A program made the translations under genes and the position numbers. Shown here piece by piece: positions 46,063 to 55,625 of a stretch of 57,661 nt of DNA. The stretch spans positions 1 through 57,661 of the forward strand of contig CALMZV010000183.1 in the NCBI GenBank assembly GCA_937870755.1. The letters are read 5' to 3'. The notes under the pieces were generated by a model. The model was not told the DNA's origin. It worked only from the letters and a program-made list of their open reading frames with translations, and ran no database searches. The DNA is from an uncultured Methylocystaceae bacterium. Lineage in GTDB: Bacteria > Pseudomonadota > Alphaproteobacteria > Rhizobiales > Beijerinckiaceae. How positions within the stretch are numbered: the first letter of the stretch is position 1; each line of letters starts with the position of its first letter.

Positions 46063-46856
46063 TCCGCGACGTCCTCGCCCATATAGTCTTTCAGTGCGAC
46101 TGTGATGTCCGTCGCGTAACGCGCGAGCTCGGGGGAATTGACGTCGCGCGGGCGCGCCAGCGGAATCGCGAACTCTTCGCGGATCCGACCGGGCCGCGGC
46201 GACATCAGCACAACCCTGTCGCCAAGGCAGACGGCTTCGCGCACATTGTGCGTGACGAGAATGATCGTCTTGCCGCTTTCGGCGTGAATGCGCTGAAAGT
46301 CGACGTAGAGCTGTTCGCGTGTCATCGCGTCGAGCGCGCTCAGGGGTTCGTCCATCAGCAGCACGTCCGGGTCCGGCGCGAGCGCGCGGGCGAGCGCCAC
46401 GCGCTGTTTCATGCCGCCCGACAATTCGTGGACATGCGCGCGCGCGAACCGCTCCAGGCCGACCAGTCCGATGTAGTGGCCGGCGATCTCCCGGCGTTGC
46501 GCGCGCGTGAGGTCGGGGCGCAGCTTGAGCCCGAACATGACGTTGCCCGTCACGTCGAGCCACGGAAACAGCGCCGCCTCCTGAAACATCACGAGGCGGT
46601 CGGGCCCCGCCTCGCCCGCCTCGTGACCGTCGCACAGCACATGACCCGAATCCGGCCGGCACAGCCCGGCCATGATGTCGAGCAGCGTGGACTTGCCGCA
46701 GCCGCTCGGCCCCACGAGGCACACGAACTCTCCCTGCCTCACGCTGAGGCTCATGTCGTCGAGCGCGTGCGTTTCGACGCGTCCGCGCCGGAATGTCTTG
46801 GATACGCGCTCGACCGAAAACTTGGCCGGAGCCGGATCGACCTGGAGCAGCATCAT
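46059..46856 (-). CDS. ABC transporter ATP-binding protein (SsuB/TauB family)
   Basis: The 265-residue ATPase has Walker A (GPSGCGKST, about 49-57), Q-loop (VMFQEAALFPW), the ABC signature (LSGGMKQRVALARAL), Walker B (VLLMDEPLSALD) and the H-loop (VTHNVREAV). It belongs to the sulfonate/nitrate/taurine importer class. It starts inside the stop of the binding-protein gene and ends over the start of the permease gene, both by ATGA overlaps, so the three subunits are translated together. Confidence 0.92.
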   Translation of the reverse strand: MMLLQVDPAPAKFSVERVSKTFRRGRVETHALDDMSLSVRQGEFVCLVGPSGCGKSTLLDIMAGLCRPDSGHVLCDGHEAGEAGPDRLVMFQEAALFPWLDVTGNVMFGLKLRPDLTRAQRREIAGHYIGLVGLERFARAHVHELSGGMKQRVALARALAPDPDVLLMDEPLSALDAMTREQLYVDFQRIHAESGKTIILVTHNVREAVCLGDRVVLMSPRPGRIREEFAIPLARPRDVNSPELARYATDITVALKDYMGEDVAE

Positions 46857-47845
46857 GGCGCCTCGATCAATCGCCCAAGATCGGGAACTGTTTTCATCAG
46901 CCCCGCCTTCTGGGCGTTTGCGACGAAGGATTTCAGTTCGCCGAGATCGGCGTGGACGGTGAGCGTCATGCGCCTCCATGCGCTCGCCACCAGGAGGGGC
47001 GAAATCTGCGCCCGCACTTCCTCCGACAGTTCCTTGCGTACGATCTCCTGCGCCTGCGTCGGATTCTTGACGATCCAGTCCGTCAGTTCCGCATGCGCAT
47101 TCACGAATTTACGAACCAGTTCACGCCTGTCCTTGAGAAAGGCGGCGCGCACGACCAGAACCGTCGTCGGTGCGTTCGGTTCCTCGACCAGCGCCTTGCC
47201 GCCGGCTTCCGCCTCCAGCCCCGACACCCACGGCTCGACCGTCCAGACGCCATCGAGCTTCTTCTGTACGAACAATTGCAGTTGGTCGGGGTTGGCGGTC
47301 GGCAGAATTCTCACCTCGCCGCCGCCGAGGGTGAACTTCAGCCCGCCTGCCGCCAGCCACGCGCGCGCTGCGACGTCCTGCGTGTTGCCGAGTTGCGGCG
47401 TGGCGAGAACCCTGCCGCGAAAATCGGCGGCGGCATGGATGTTGGAATCGCGGTGGACGACGAGCGCCGAACCGCCGTTGACGGCGCCCGCCACGATGCG
47501 CGCCTCCGTCCCTTCCGATTTGACATAAGCATTCAGCGCCGGGCTCGGCCCGACATAGGTAAGATCGATCGAACGGGCGAAGATCGCCTCCATCGCGGAC
47601 GGGCCGGCGTTGTAGACGAACCATTCGACCGGCACGCCCAGCCGCTCCTCGAACCAGCCCTTGCCCGTGCGCGAGAAATGATGCGCGACCAGCGCCTGCA
47701 CGTGTGTGACATTCGGAAAATGCCCGACTCGCAACGGCTCGACCGCGCCCGAGGGCGCAAGCGACGCTCCGAGGCCGAAAATCGAGAGACCGACCAGCGA
47801 CAAGATGCGCGCGATACGAAAGCGGCCGGCGAATGTGCGCTGCAT
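46853..47845 (-). CDS. ABC transporter substrate-binding protein (SsuA/TauA/NMT1 family)
   Basis: The 330-residue exported protein has a signal peptide (about 1-33) and a type II periplasmic fold: LRVGHFPNVTHVQALVAH, GVPVEWFVYNAGPSAMEAIFARSIDLTYVGPSPALNAYVKSEG, then VLATPQLGNTQDVAARAWLA. Members bind aliphatic sulfonates, taurine, nitrate or pyrimidine precursors. No monooxygenase (SsuD, TauD) or nitrate reductase gene lies nearby to identify the substrate. The ATG at 47845 was chosen from the signal peptide; the frame is open to 47911. It is the first gene of the operon. Confidence 0.87.
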   Translation of the reverse strand: MQRTFAGRFRIARILSLVGLSIFGLGASLAPSGAVEPLRVGHFPNVTHVQALVAHHFSRTGKGWFEERLGVPVEWFVYNAGPSAMEAIFARSIDLTYVGPSPALNAYVKSEGTEARIVAGAVNGGSALVVHRDSNIHAAADFRGRVLATPQLGNTQDVAARAWLAAGGLKFTLGGGEVRILPTANPDQLQLFVQKKLDGVWTVEPWVSGLEAEAGGKALVEEPNAPTTVLVVRAAFLKDRRELVRKFVNAHAELTDWIVKNPTQAQEIVRKELSEEVRAQISPLLVASAWRRMTLTVHADLGELKSFVANAQKAGLMKTVPDLGRLIEAP

Positions 47846-47940
47846 GATCTCGTTCCCGGAGCGCCCGAGGCGCGGAAGCGGGAAAGCTATGCGGCGTCCG
47901 GCCTCCGTCAAAGCGCAAACAGGAGGCGCGCGAAAGAACG

Positions 47941-47967
47941 AAAGGCGCCGCTTGCGGCGGCGCCTTT
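47941..47967 (-). terminator. Rho-independent terminator of the NDUFA12 gene
   Basis: An 11-bp stem (47941-47951 with 47957-47967) with a 5-nt loop lies 55 bp after the NDUFA12 stop and before the binding-protein gene. The minus-strand tail is TTTCGTTC, the plus-strand tail TTTTG. Confidence 0.75.
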
Positions 47968-48021
47968 TGTTGGAACGGAATTTTTCAGCCGCTTCCGAAA
48001 GGAGGAAATTTCGCCCGCCGA

Positions 48022-48429
48022 TTAAGCGCCGGGCTTCCAGGCCTCATAGTCGCCGGTCGCGGGCGGGCGCTTGCCGGCGGCGAGCGTCGATCCCGGCGGG
48101 CGCCACGCGAGCGGCGTGCCGGTGCGATTCGGCTCGTAGGGCAGCTCCCATTCGCGGGCGCGATAGTTTTCCTGCGTCGGCGGCGTGTCGACCGTATGGT
48201 GCAGCCAGCCGTACCAGCCGGGCGGCGTGGCCGAGCCTTCCGATTCGCCGTTGTAGATCACCCAGCGGCGCTCGAGGCCGAGCGCGGGATCGATCTTGCC
48301 GCCGCGTGTGCGGTAATAAACATTGCCGAATTCGTCCTCGCCCACCCGCTCGCCGTGACGCCAGGTGTGGAACTGGGTGTTCCAGGTCTGCCCGTTCCAC
48401 CAGGTGAAGAATCGCAGAAGCCAGTTCAT
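48022..48429 (-). CDS. NADH:ubiquinone oxidoreductase accessory subunit NDUFA12
   Basis: The 135-residue protein is the alphaproteobacterial homologue of the mitochondrial complex I subunit NDUFA12 (B17.2): FFTWWNGQTWNTQFHTWRHGERVGEDEFGNVYYRTR, then RRWVIYNGESEGSATPPGWYGWLHHTVDTPPT and the C-terminal YEAWKPG. It sits on the peripheral arm of complex I. It is encoded away from the nuo operon, as is normal. Its usual neighbour, the DUF2155 gene, is separated from it here by the importer operon. Confidence 0.94.
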   Translation of the reverse strand: MNWLLRFFTWWNGQTWNTQFHTWRHGERVGEDEFGNVYYRTRGGKIDPALGLERRWVIYNGESEGSATPPGWYGWLHHTVDTPPTQENYRAREWELPYEPNRTGTPLAWRPPGSTLAAGKRPPATGDYEAWKPGA

Positions 48430-48889
48430 CGTCGGCCTTCCAACATCTGTCGCGCGCGGCGCGAAAACGCGCGCGACTTATCGCTTAACCGCGCCCGCCC
48501 TGTCCAGCCTCGCGCGCCTCGCGCTCCTGTGGAGAGGCCGGCCAGGGCCATGGACGCCCTCCACAGGCTGCGCGCGCCTTTCCGCTTGCCGAATCGTCAG
48601 TTTCGCCCGAGCCTTGGCGCGCGCTGTCCCCAGCGAATCCCCAATCTTCACACCCAATCCCTACATCTAGGTAAACGCGAAATCGTGACCACTAGATGTT
48701 GACGTCGCGTCGAATCTGGCGCTAATTTTACACACGCGACGAGGGCGGACGACGGCGTGTGCGGGGGCGACCCCGAGACGGCTTTCGGACGCCGACAGAT
48801 GCGCGACAGTTTCCACAGGCGTTCAGACAGACACAGGGGCCGCGAACATGGCCTGCGCGGGCGCGCCTGCGCGACGGGGATTTGAGAAC
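48430..48889. other. 460-bp intergenic region upstream of nrdJ
   Basis: This gap between the divergent NDUFA12 and nrdJ genes has no convincing coding frame. It contains a pair of NrdR-like boxes (48658-48704). I found no adenosylcobalamin riboswitch (no clear B12 box), although NrdJ needs adenosylcobalamin. An ATG at 48848 would extend nrdJ by 14 residues. Confidence 0.6.
48658..48704. promoter_or_regulatory. Tandem NrdR-like boxes upstream of nrdJ
   Basis: Box 1 (48658-48673) and box 2 (48689-48704, inverted) share the core ACATCTAG and fit the NrdR palindrome consensus at most central positions. Their centres are 31 bp apart, three helical turns, the spacing typical of NrdR operators. Repression of nrdJ when dATP is high is inferred. 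Confidence 0.65.
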
Positions 48890-51800
48890 ATGCGGATCGA
48901 CAGACGTTACACCAAGGCCGGTCGCAGCCCCTACGCGGCGCTGGAATTCAAGACGACCAAGAGCGAGATCCGCAATCCCGACGGCTCGGTCGTCTTTTCG
49001 CTCGACGGCGTCGAGGTGCCGGTCTTCTGGAGTCAGGTGGCGGCCGACGTGCTGGCCCAGAAATATTTCCGCAAGGCGGGCGTGCCGGCGCGCCTGAAGA
49101 AAGTCGAGGAAAACGACGTCCCCTCCTTCCTGTGGCGTTCGGTGGCGGATGAAGCGGCGCTGGCCGCCCTGCCCGAGGCCGAGCGGTATGTTTCCGAGCG
49201 CACCTGCCAGCAGGTGTTCGACCGGCTCGCCGGCGCCTGGACCTATTGGGGCTGGAAGGGCGGCTATTTTTCCGCGGAGGCCGACGCGCAGGCCTTCCTG
49301 GACGAAATGCGCTACATGCTGGCCGCCCAGATCGCGGCGCCCAATTCGCCGCAATGGTTCAACACCGGCCTGCACTGGGCCTACGGCATCGACGGTCCGG
49401 GCCAGGGCCATTTCTACGTCGACCACGCCACGGGCAGGCTCACCGCCTCCACCTCGGCCTACGAACATCCCCAGCCGCACGCCTGCTTCATCCAGTCCGT
49501 CGCCGACGATCTGGTCAACGAAGGCGGCATCATGGATCTGTGGGTGCGCGAGGCGCGCCTGTTCAAATACGGCTCCGGCACCGGGTCGAATTTCTCCAAA
49601 CTGCGCGGCGAGAACGAGAAGCTTTCCGGCGGCGGGCGCTCGTCCGGCCTCATGTCGTTCCTCAAGATCGGCGACCGCGCGGCCGGCGCCATCAAGTCCG
49701 GCGGCACCACGCGCCGCGCGGCCAAGATGGTCGTGGTCGACATCGACCATCCCGACATCGAATCCTTCATCGACTGGAAGGTGAAGGAGGAGCAGAAGGT
49801 CGCGGCCCTCGTCGCCGGCTCGAAGATCGTCCGCAAACATCTGAAGGCTGTCATGCGCGCGGCCGTCAACTGCGAGGGTCCGGGCGACGATTGCTTCAAC
49901 CCGGAAAAGAACCCCGCGCTGAAGCGCGAAATCCGCCTCGCGCGCCGCGCCGAGGTTCCGGACAACTACATCAAGCGTGTCATCCAGTTCGCCAGACAGG
50001 GCTATTCCGACATTTCGTTCGACACCTACGACACGGATTGGGATTCGGAAGCCTATCTGACCGTCTCCGGCCAGAACTCGAACAATTCCGTGCGCGTGAC
50101 GGACGAGTTTCTCCGCGCTGTGGAGCAGGACAAGGACTGGACCCTCGTCAAGCGTCTCGACGGCAAGCCGCACAAGACGCTGCGCGCCCGCGATCTTTGG
50201 GAGCACGTGGGCTACGCCGCGTGGGCCTCGGCCGATCCCGGCATCCAGTTCCACACCACCATCAACGACTGGCACACCTGCCCGAAGGCCGGTCCGATCG
50301 TGGCGTCCAATCCGTGTTCGGAATACATGTTCCTCGACGACACGGCCTGCAATCTCGCATCGCTCAACCTGCTCCAGTTCCGCGACGCCGCGACCAACCG
50401 GTTCGATGTCGCGGCCTACGAACACGCCGTGCGGCTGTGGACCATCGTGCTCGAAATCTCGGTGCTGATGGCGCAGTTCCCCTCGCGCGAGATCGCGCAA
50501 CTGTCCTACGACTACCGCACGCTCGGCCTCGGCTACGCCAACGTGGGCGGCCTGCTCATGTCGTCGGGCATCGCCTATGATTCGCCCGAGGGTCGCGCGC
50601 TGTGCGGCGCGCTGTCGGCCATCATGACGGGCGTGTGCTACGCCACGTCCGCCGAAATGGCGAAGGAGCTGGGTCCGTTCACCGACTACGCCCGCAACGC
50701 CGACGACATGCTGCGCGTGGTGCGCAACCATCGCCGCGCCGCGTATGGCGAGGCGGCGGGCTTCGAGAAACTGTCGGTCAATCCCGTGCCGCTCGACCAC
50801 GCCGCCTGCCCGCAGCACGACCTCGTCGACCGCGCGAAGAAGGCGTGGGACGACGCGCTCGCGCTCGGCGAAAAGCACGGATATCGCAACGCGCAGGTGT
50901 CCGTCGTGGCGCCGACCGGCACCATCGGCCTGGTGATGGATTGCGACACGACCGGAATCGAACCCGATTTCGCGCTGGTGAAGTTCAAGAAGCTCGCCGG
51001 CGGCGGCTACTTCAAGATCATCAATCGCGCCGTGCCGGAAGCATTGCGCACGCTCGGCTATCGCGAGAGCGAGATCGCCGAGATCGAGGCCTATGCGGTC
51101 GGCCACGGCTCGCTCAAACAGGCGCCCGGCGTCAATCCGGCGAGCCTGAAGGCCAAGGGTTTCACCGACGAGAAGATCGAGGCGATCGAAAAAGGGCTGG
51201 CGTCGGCCTTCGACATCAAGTTCGTCTTCAACAAATGGACGCTCGGCGCGGACTTCCTCACCGGCGCGCTCGCCGTGCCGGCCGAGAGGCTGGAAGACCC
51301 CTCGTTCGAACTGCTGGCGCATCTGGGATTCTCGAAACAGGAGATCGAGGCCGCCAACATCCACGTCTGCGGCGCCATGACGCTCGAAGGCGCGCCGTTC
51401 CTCAAGACCGAACATTACGCGGTGTTCGACTGCGCCAATCCGTGCGGGCGCACCGGCAAGCGTTATCTGTCGGTCGAAAGCCACATCCGCATGATGGCGG
51501 CGGCGCAGCCGTTCATCACCGGCGCCATCTCCAAGACCATCAACATGCCGAACGAGGCGAGCGTCGAGGACTGCAAGGAAAGCTACATGCTGTCCTGGCG
51601 GCTCGGCGTGAAAGCCAACGCCCTCTACCGCGACGGCTCGAAACTCTCGCAACCGCTCAATAGCCAGTTGATCGCCGACGAGGAGGACGAGGCCGAGGAC
51701 GCGATCGCCGACATCATCGCGTCCAACCAGCCCGCGCGCGCCGCGGCGGTGGCCGAGAAGATCGTGGAGCGTGTGATCGAGCGCGTGCATGTGATGCGCG

Positions 51801-52609
51801 AGCGCGAGAAACTGCCCGACCGCCGCAAGGGCTACACGCAGAAGGCGATCGTCGGCGGCCACAAGGTCTATCTGCGCACCGGCGAATACGGCGACGGCCG
51901 CTTGGGCGAAATCTTCATCGACATGCACAAGGAAGGCGCGGCCTTCCGCTCGCTGATGAACAATTTCGCGATCGCGATTTCGCTGGGCCTGCAATACGGC
52001 GTGCCGCTCGAGGAATATGTCGACGCCTTCACCTTCACGCGGTTCGAACCGGCGGGCTTCGTGCAGGGCAACGACGCGATCAAGAACGCGACCTCGATTC
52101 TCGACTACGTGTTCCGCGAACTGGCGATCTCCTATCTCCAGCGCAACGACCTCGCGCATGTGTCGCCGGAGGACATCGGCTACACCGCGATGGGCAAGGG
52201 CGAGGAGGAAGGCAAGGCGCCGGAAGGCGCGAAAGCGGCCCCCACCCTCGTCTCGCGCGGGCTGGTGCGCTCCAAGACCGACCGGCTGATGCTGGTGACG
52301 GGCGGCGCGCAACAGAGCGAACCGCTGGTGGAAGGCCGCTCGGTCTCCACGCCGACCGCCTTCGCCACGCAGGGCGCGACCGCGCTCAAGCCCGACATCG
52401 CGCACGAGGTCGCCGACGTCGCGCGCGAGCTCGACAAGCTGGGCTGGGCCGAGCCGTCGGCCGCCGACCTCGTGGCCGAAAAACGCGCGGAAGCGCGGAT
52501 GAAGGGCTACGTCGGCGAAGCCTGCCCCGAATGTGCGAATTTCACGCTGGTGCGCAACGGCACGTGTTTGAAGTGCGACACGTGTGGATCGACGACGGGG
52601 TGTTCGTAA
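48890..52609 (+). CDS. nrdJ: Adenosylcobalamin-dependent ribonucleotide reductase (class II)
   Basis: NrdJ reduces ribonucleotides to deoxyribonucleotides in an oxygen-independent way using adenosylcobalamin. The 1239-residue protein has the ten-stranded barrel with the first redox Cys in QPHACF (about residue 199), the active-site loop NPCSEYMF (Cys476), and [12 protein letters not shown]. The end is a Cys-rich finger CPECANF...CLKCDTCG...GCS (about 1208-1239) typical of the alphaproteobacterial type. The ATG at 48890 is in the common MRIDRRYTK context. Two NrdR-like boxes lie about 190 bp upstream. Confidence 0.96.
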   Translation: MRIDRRYTKAGRSPYAALEFKTTKSEIRNPDGSVVFSLDGVEVPVFWSQVAADVLAQKYFRKAGVPARLKKVEENDVPSFLWRSVADEAALAALPEAERYVSERTCQQVFDRLAGAWTYWGWKGGYFSAEADAQAFLDEMRYMLAAQIAAPNSPQWFNTGLHWAYGIDGPGQGHFYVDHATGRLTASTSAYEHPQPHACFIQSVADDLVNEGGIMDLWVREARLFKYGSGTGSNFSKLRGENEKLSGGGRSSGLMSFLKIGDRAAGAIKSGGTTRRAAKMVVVDIDHPDIESFIDWKVKEEQKVAALVAGSKIVRKHLKAVMRAAVNCEGPGDDCFNPEKNPALKREIRLARRAEVPDNYIKRVIQFARQGYSDISFDTYDTDWDSEAYLTVSGQNSNNSVRVTDEFLRAVEQDKDWTLVKRLDGKPHKTLRARDLWEHVGYAAWASADPGIQFHTTINDWHTCPKAGPIVASNPCSEYMFLDDTACNLASLNLLQFRDAATNRFDVAAYEHAVRLWTIVLEISVLMAQFPSREIAQLSYDYRTLGLGYANVGGLLMSSGIAYDSPEGRALCGALSAIMTGVCYATSAEMAKELGPFTDYARNADDMLRVVRNHRRAAYGEAAGFEKLSVNPVPLDHAACPQHDLVDRAKKAWDDALALGEKHGYRNAQVSVVAPTGTIGLVMDCDTTGIEPDFALVKFKKLAGGGYFKIINRAVPEALRTLGYRESEIAEIEAYAVGHGSLKQAPGVNPASLKAKGFTDEKIEAIEKGLASAFDIKFVFNKWTLGADFLTGALAVPAERLEDPSFELLAHLGFSKQEIEAANIHVCGAMTLEGAPFLKTEHYAVFDCANPCGRTGKRYLSVESHIRMMAAAQPFITGAISKTINMPNEASVEDCKESYMLSWRLGVKANALYRDGSKLSQPLNSQLIADEEDEAEDAIADIIASNQPARAAAVAEKIVERVIERVHVMREREKLPDRRKGYTQKAIVGGHKVYLRTGEYGDGRLGEIFIDMHKEGAAFRSLMNNFAIAISLGLQYGVPLEEYVDAFTFTRFEPAGFVQGNDAIKNATSILDYVFRELAISYLQRNDLAHVSPEDIGYTAMGKGEEEGKAPEGAKAAPTLVSRGLVRSKTDRLMLVTGGAQQSEPLVEGRSVSTPTAFATQGATALKPDIAHEVADVARELDKLGWAEPSAADLVAEKRAEARMKGYVGEACPECANFTLVRNGTCLKCDTCGSTTGCS

Positions 52610-52618
52610 ACGCGCGGC

Positions 52619-52738
52619 TTCCCTTCTCCCCGCCCGCGGGGAGAAGGCGGCCGAAGGCCGGATGAGGGGCGGCCGCGCCATAAAAGCGGCCGTTCGGCCC
52701 CTCACCTCACCCCTCCCCGCAAGCGGGGAGAGGGAGTC
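52619..52738. repeat. RIME-like intergenic palindromic element
   Basis: Just after nrdJ, about 120 bp of inverted repeats: CCTTCTCCCCGC with GCGGGGAGAAGG, a GGCC-GAA-GGCC stem, GAGGGGCGGCCGC with GCGGCC and GGCCCCTC, and CCCTCCCCGC with GCGGGGAGAGGG. The arms match the mosaic elements widespread in Rhizobiales intergenic DNA. It may end or stabilise the nrdJ mRNA. Confidence 0.75.
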
Positions 52739-52751
52739 ATACTCGCCCCGC

Positions 52752-53069
52752 ATGATCGATGCCCCCGATGACCCCATCGCCGCGCTGGAGGAGCGCATCG
52801 ACGCGCTGCACGACGAGATCGAGACCTGCCGCAAGGCGATCCTCCTCTCGCGGCTCGCGTTCGCCGCCGGCGCGCTCTGGCTGGCGGCGACGCTGTTCGG
52901 TCTCGTCCATTCGACGATCGGCGCGCTGCTGGCGGTCGCCGCCTGTCTCGGCGGGATGATCGGCGCGGGCGCGAACGCGACGACGCGGCGCGCCGCGGCG
53001 GCCGAACTCGCGCAACGCAGGGCCGAGCGCGACGCCCTCATCGACGCGCTGCGCCTGACCAGCCTGTAG
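52752..53069 (+). CDS. Small membrane protein with coiled coil, unknown function
   Basis: The 105-residue product begins with a coiled coil (about 8-28, IAALEERIDALHDEIETCRK), followed by two adjacent hydrophobic helices (about 30-50 and 53-73) and a basic, helical C-terminus (about 78-103, RRAAAAELAQRRAERDALIDAL). It resembles many uncharacterised inner-membrane hairpin proteins. It lies right after the RIME-like element, so it is probably not part of the nrdJ mRNA. Confidence 0.6.
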   Translation: MIDAPDDPIAALEERIDALHDEIETCRKAILLSRLAFAAGALWLAATLFGLVHSTIGALLAVAACLGGMIGAGANATTRRAAAAELAQRRAERDALIDALRLTSL

Positions 53070-53127
53070 AGCGGCTCGTCTCGCGCCGGGCCCGGCCATT
53101 GACAGACGCGCCCTCATTCGTCTTCTG

Positions 53128-53795
53128 GTGCGCGACGAAATCGGGGGACTCGCATTGGATTTGTTCGGCGCCAGGGCGCAACGCGACGGCAATCGGCTGG
53201 TCGAGTGGATATCCCACGAAATCAGGATGTTGCAGTCCAGTTTCTCCGATTTCGCGCAGGACCGGTTGCTGGCCGACAAGCTCGCGCGCCAGGGCGAGAA
53301 GATCGTCTCGCGCTATAACGCCCACATGTTCTCGCAGAATTTCGAGGACTCCATCATCGCCGAGATCGTCCAGCGTCTCGGTCCCGGACCGCGCACCTTC
53401 GTCGAGATCGGCACGGAATCGGGCGAGGAATCGAACACCCGGCTCCTGCTGACCCAGGGCTGGAAGGGCCTTTGGGTGGAGGGCTCCGGCGCGCACGTCG
53501 CGCGGGCGAAACAGGTGTTCGCGCGCGAGATCGCGGAAGGCCGGCTCAAGGTGGTCGAGGCCTTCGTCACGCGCGAGAACGTGCAGCGGATCATCGAAGA
53601 GGCCGGTCTCGGCGAGATCGACTTCCTGTCGGTCGACGTGGACATGAACACGTCGCATCTGTGGCGCGCGATTTCATCGACGCCGCGCTTCGCCTGCATC
53701 GAATACAACGGCAACCTGCCGCCCAATATCGAGTTCGAGCTGGACTACGACCCGTCCGCGATGTGGGGCGGCGACGCCTGGTACGGCGCCTCGCC
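53128..53795 (+). pseudogene. 5' remnant of a FkbM-like methyltransferase gene
   Basis: The frame encodes a Rossmann-type methyltransferase start: NFEDSIIAEIVQRLG, the SAM-binding strand FVEIGTESGEES, LWVEGS, IDFLSVDVDMNTSHLW and ACIEYNGNLPPN, ending in WYGAS. Homologues continue for tens of residues after this point. Here the similarity stops near 53793 and the following codons (PSTKWRCRTAMARP) resemble nothing. The start is uncertain: GTG 53128 and ATG 53227 are both possible. The frame itself stays open to 54543 but that tail is out of frame with the second remnant. Confidence 0.65.
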
Positions 53796-54257
53796 GTCCA
53801 CGAAATGGCGCTGTCGGACAGCGATGGCGCGGCCGAACTCGAGATTTCCGAAGACAACACCGGCGACAACCGGTTGTTTGTCGACTCGAGCGAGAACGCG
53901 TTCAACGAAAACGCGCGGGCCAAGATCGCGATCCGCACGTCGCGGCTCGATACGTTGCTGCCGGACCTGCGACCCCACGACTGCATCATCTGGATGGACG
54001 TGCAGGGCTACGAAGGCAAGGTGCTGTCCGGCGCGCCGGCGGCGCTGGCCGCCAGACCGCCGATCGTCGCGGAGTTCTGGCCCTACGGGATGCGGCGCGC
54101 GGGGACCTATGAACTGCTGCGCGACGCGCTCGCCCATTACGGGCGGTTCTGCGTGCTCGACGGACGCGGACAATGGCGCCCGATCGGCGAACTGGACGCG
54201 CTGCGCGATTCCATCTCGGGCCTGGACCACGTGGACATTCTGGCGCTGCCCGCATAG
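53793..54257 (+). pseudogene. 3' remnant of a second FkbM-family methyltransferase gene
   Basis: From about 53793 the next frame encodes the C-terminal half of an FkbM methyltransferase: AVHEMALSDSDGAAELEISED, then RLDTLLPDLRPHDCIIWMDVQGYEGKVLSGAPAALA and VAEFWPYG, to a TAG at 54257. The N-terminal half with the SAM-binding glycine motif is missing. The upstream remnant lies in a different frame, so the two halves cannot make one protein. A short product from the ATG at 53805 (about 150 residues) is conceivable but would lack the SAM site. Confidence 0.65.
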
Positions 54258-54259
54258 GC

Positions 54260-54295
54260 GCCTCGCCCCCTCCCCGCGCGGAGAGAGGACGAGGC
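54260..54295. terminator. Hairpin between convergent genes
   Basis: GCCTCG (54260-54265) pairs with CGAGGC (54290-54295) and encloses the C-rich arm CCCTCCCCGC and GCGGAGAGAGG, related to the other RIME-like elements. It lies between the methyltransferase remnant and the VOC gene and has no T tract. Confidence 0.5.
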
Positions 54296-54301
54296 TCGCG
54301 C

Positions 54302-54685
54302 TCAGCTCTTCATGCGCTGCAACGCGCAGATCTTGTTGCCGTCCGGATCGCGCAGATAGGCCAGATAGAGGCTGCGGCCGCCCGCGCTGCGCACGCCCGG
54401 CGGGTCTTCGATCGCCTTGCCGCCGTTCGCCACGCCCGCCGCGTGCCACGCGTTCGCCTGGTCGGCGTTCTCCACCGAAAAGCCGATGGTGCCGCCGTTG
54501 GCGTGGGTCGCCGTTTGCCCGTCGATCGGCTTCGTCACCATGAACAGCGCGCCGTTGTGGATGTAGAGAACCCGTCCCTTGTCGTCCTGCACGCCCGGCT
54601 TGCCGCCGATCGCCTGAAACAGGGCGTCGTAGAACTTCTTGGACCGCGTGATGTCGTTCGAACCGACCATGACGTGACTGAACAT
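54302..54685 (-). CDS. VOC (glyoxalase/bleomycin-resistance-like) family protein
   Basis: The 127-residue protein is one vicinal-oxygen-chelate module pair: MFSHVMVGSNDITRSKKFYDALFQAIG at the start and the closing YLRDPDGNKICAL. Metal-binding His and Glu positions are partly visible (His4, His76 region). Members include glyoxalase I-like and dioxygenase-like enzymes; function here is unknown. GGGAG lies 5 nt before the ATG at 54685. Confidence 0.87.
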   Translation of the reverse strand: MFSHVMVGSNDITRSKKFYDALFQAIGGKPGVQDDKGRVLYIHNGALFMVTKPIDGQTATHANGGTIGFSVENADQANAWHAAGVANGGKAIEDPPGVRSAGGRSLYLAYLRDPDGNKICALQRMKS

Positions 54686-54823
54686 TTTCGCTCCCTTGCC
54701 CTGCGCAGTCGTCGCGCTGCGCTCGCGCGTGGAGTCTAGACGAACCGCGCGCCGCGAGCGAGAGGCCTTGAAACGCGCGCGTCCCTCCCCATTTTCCCGC
54801 GCGAACGAAACCGGACCCTGTCG

Positions 54824-55222
54824 ATGACCATCGCCTATCACACGACCAAGACCCTCGACACGCTCAAGCGCCTGGAGCGGCTCGCCCGCCTGCTCGACGC
54901 TGAATGGCGCGTGCCGCTCATCAACCGGCGCATCGGCCTCGACGGCGTTCTGGATTTCGTGCCGGGCGTCGGCCCCGTGGTCGCGCAGGGCCTGGCCGCC
55001 TACATCGTCTACGAGGCCTACCGGCATGGCGCGCCCGCAGCCATGCTCGCGCGCATGGCGGCCCGCATCGGCCTCGACACGCTGCTCAGCGCCACGCCCG
55101 TCGTCGGCTGGGCGGCCGACTTCTTCTACAAGGCCAACCTCGCCAACATCGCCGACCTGCGGGCGCATCTGGAAGGCCGCGCTGTGCAGGCGCCCCGCGC
55201 CCACACGTTCGCGCGCGCCTGA
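54824..55222 (+). CDS. DUF4112 family membrane protein
   Basis: The 132-residue protein matches DUF4112: LERLARLLDAEWRVPLINRRIGLDGVLDFVPGVGPVVAQGLAAYIVYEA, then IGLDTLLSATPVVGWAADFFYKANLANI. Two hydrophobic helices are expected. The family is common in alphaproteobacteria and its role is unknown. It ends 7 bp from the convergent small membrane protein gene. Confidence 0.85.
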   Translation: MTIAYHTTKTLDTLKRLERLARLLDAEWRVPLINRRIGLDGVLDFVPGVGPVVAQGLAAYIVYEAYRHGAPAAMLARMAARIGLDTLLSATPVVGWAADFFYKANLANIADLRAHLEGRAVQAPRAHTFARA

Positions 55223-55229
55223 AGGCGCC

Positions 55230-55484
55230 TCAGCGGCCGAGCTTGCGGCGCGCGTTGTCGATCAGGTCGGTCGCCGTCAGCGCGATCAGAACGAAAAACG
55301 CCGCCGCCGTGCCCGCCAACCCGAGCCCGATCGCCACCGGGTAGCCCACGAACCACAACAGCAGCGCAAGCGTGACCACGACGTTGAACGCGAAGAAATA
55401 TTTCGCGTCCGGCAAACCTTCGACCGCGTCGCGCAGGAACCAGCCCAGCACCGGAACGCGATACAACATAGCGGCGGTCGTCAT
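55230..55484 (-). CDS. Small membrane protein of unknown function
   Basis: The 84-residue product has a polar N-terminus (MTTAAMLYRVPVLGWFLRDAVEG) and two strongly hydrophobic helices (about 27-48 and 50-70), ending in DLIDNARRKLGR. I recognise no family with certainty. The ATG at 55484 is the first in a plausible context; the frame is open to 55526. Confidence 0.6.
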   Translation of the reverse strand: MTTAAMLYRVPVLGWFLRDAVEGLPDAKYFFAFNVVVTLALLLWFVGYPVAIGLGLAGTAAAFFVLIALTATDLIDNARRKLGR

Positions 55485-55625
55485 CGTCAACCTCAAAATA
55501 GCCAGCGGAAAGATTGACGGTCGCAATCGGCCGTCGCGCGCCTTAAGTCAATGTGGTCGCCTGCGACCTATTGTCAGGGAGGCGGCGGCGAGCGCACCAT
55601 CCACCCCCTGCCACGGGAGCGCGTC

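Noticed and set aside
48430-48889. Adenosylcobalamin riboswitch before nrdJ
   Set aside because: I could not find a B12 box or a matching fold; NrdR-like boxes explain regulation better.
48728-53041. 1437-codon minus-strand frame opposite nrdJ
   Set aside because: nrdJ is unambiguous; the antisense product is rich in Arg, His and Val without recognisable domains.
53128-54543. Single 471-residue methyltransferase
   Set aside because: After about residue 222 the frame loses all similarity, while the FkbM C-terminal half is in another frame.
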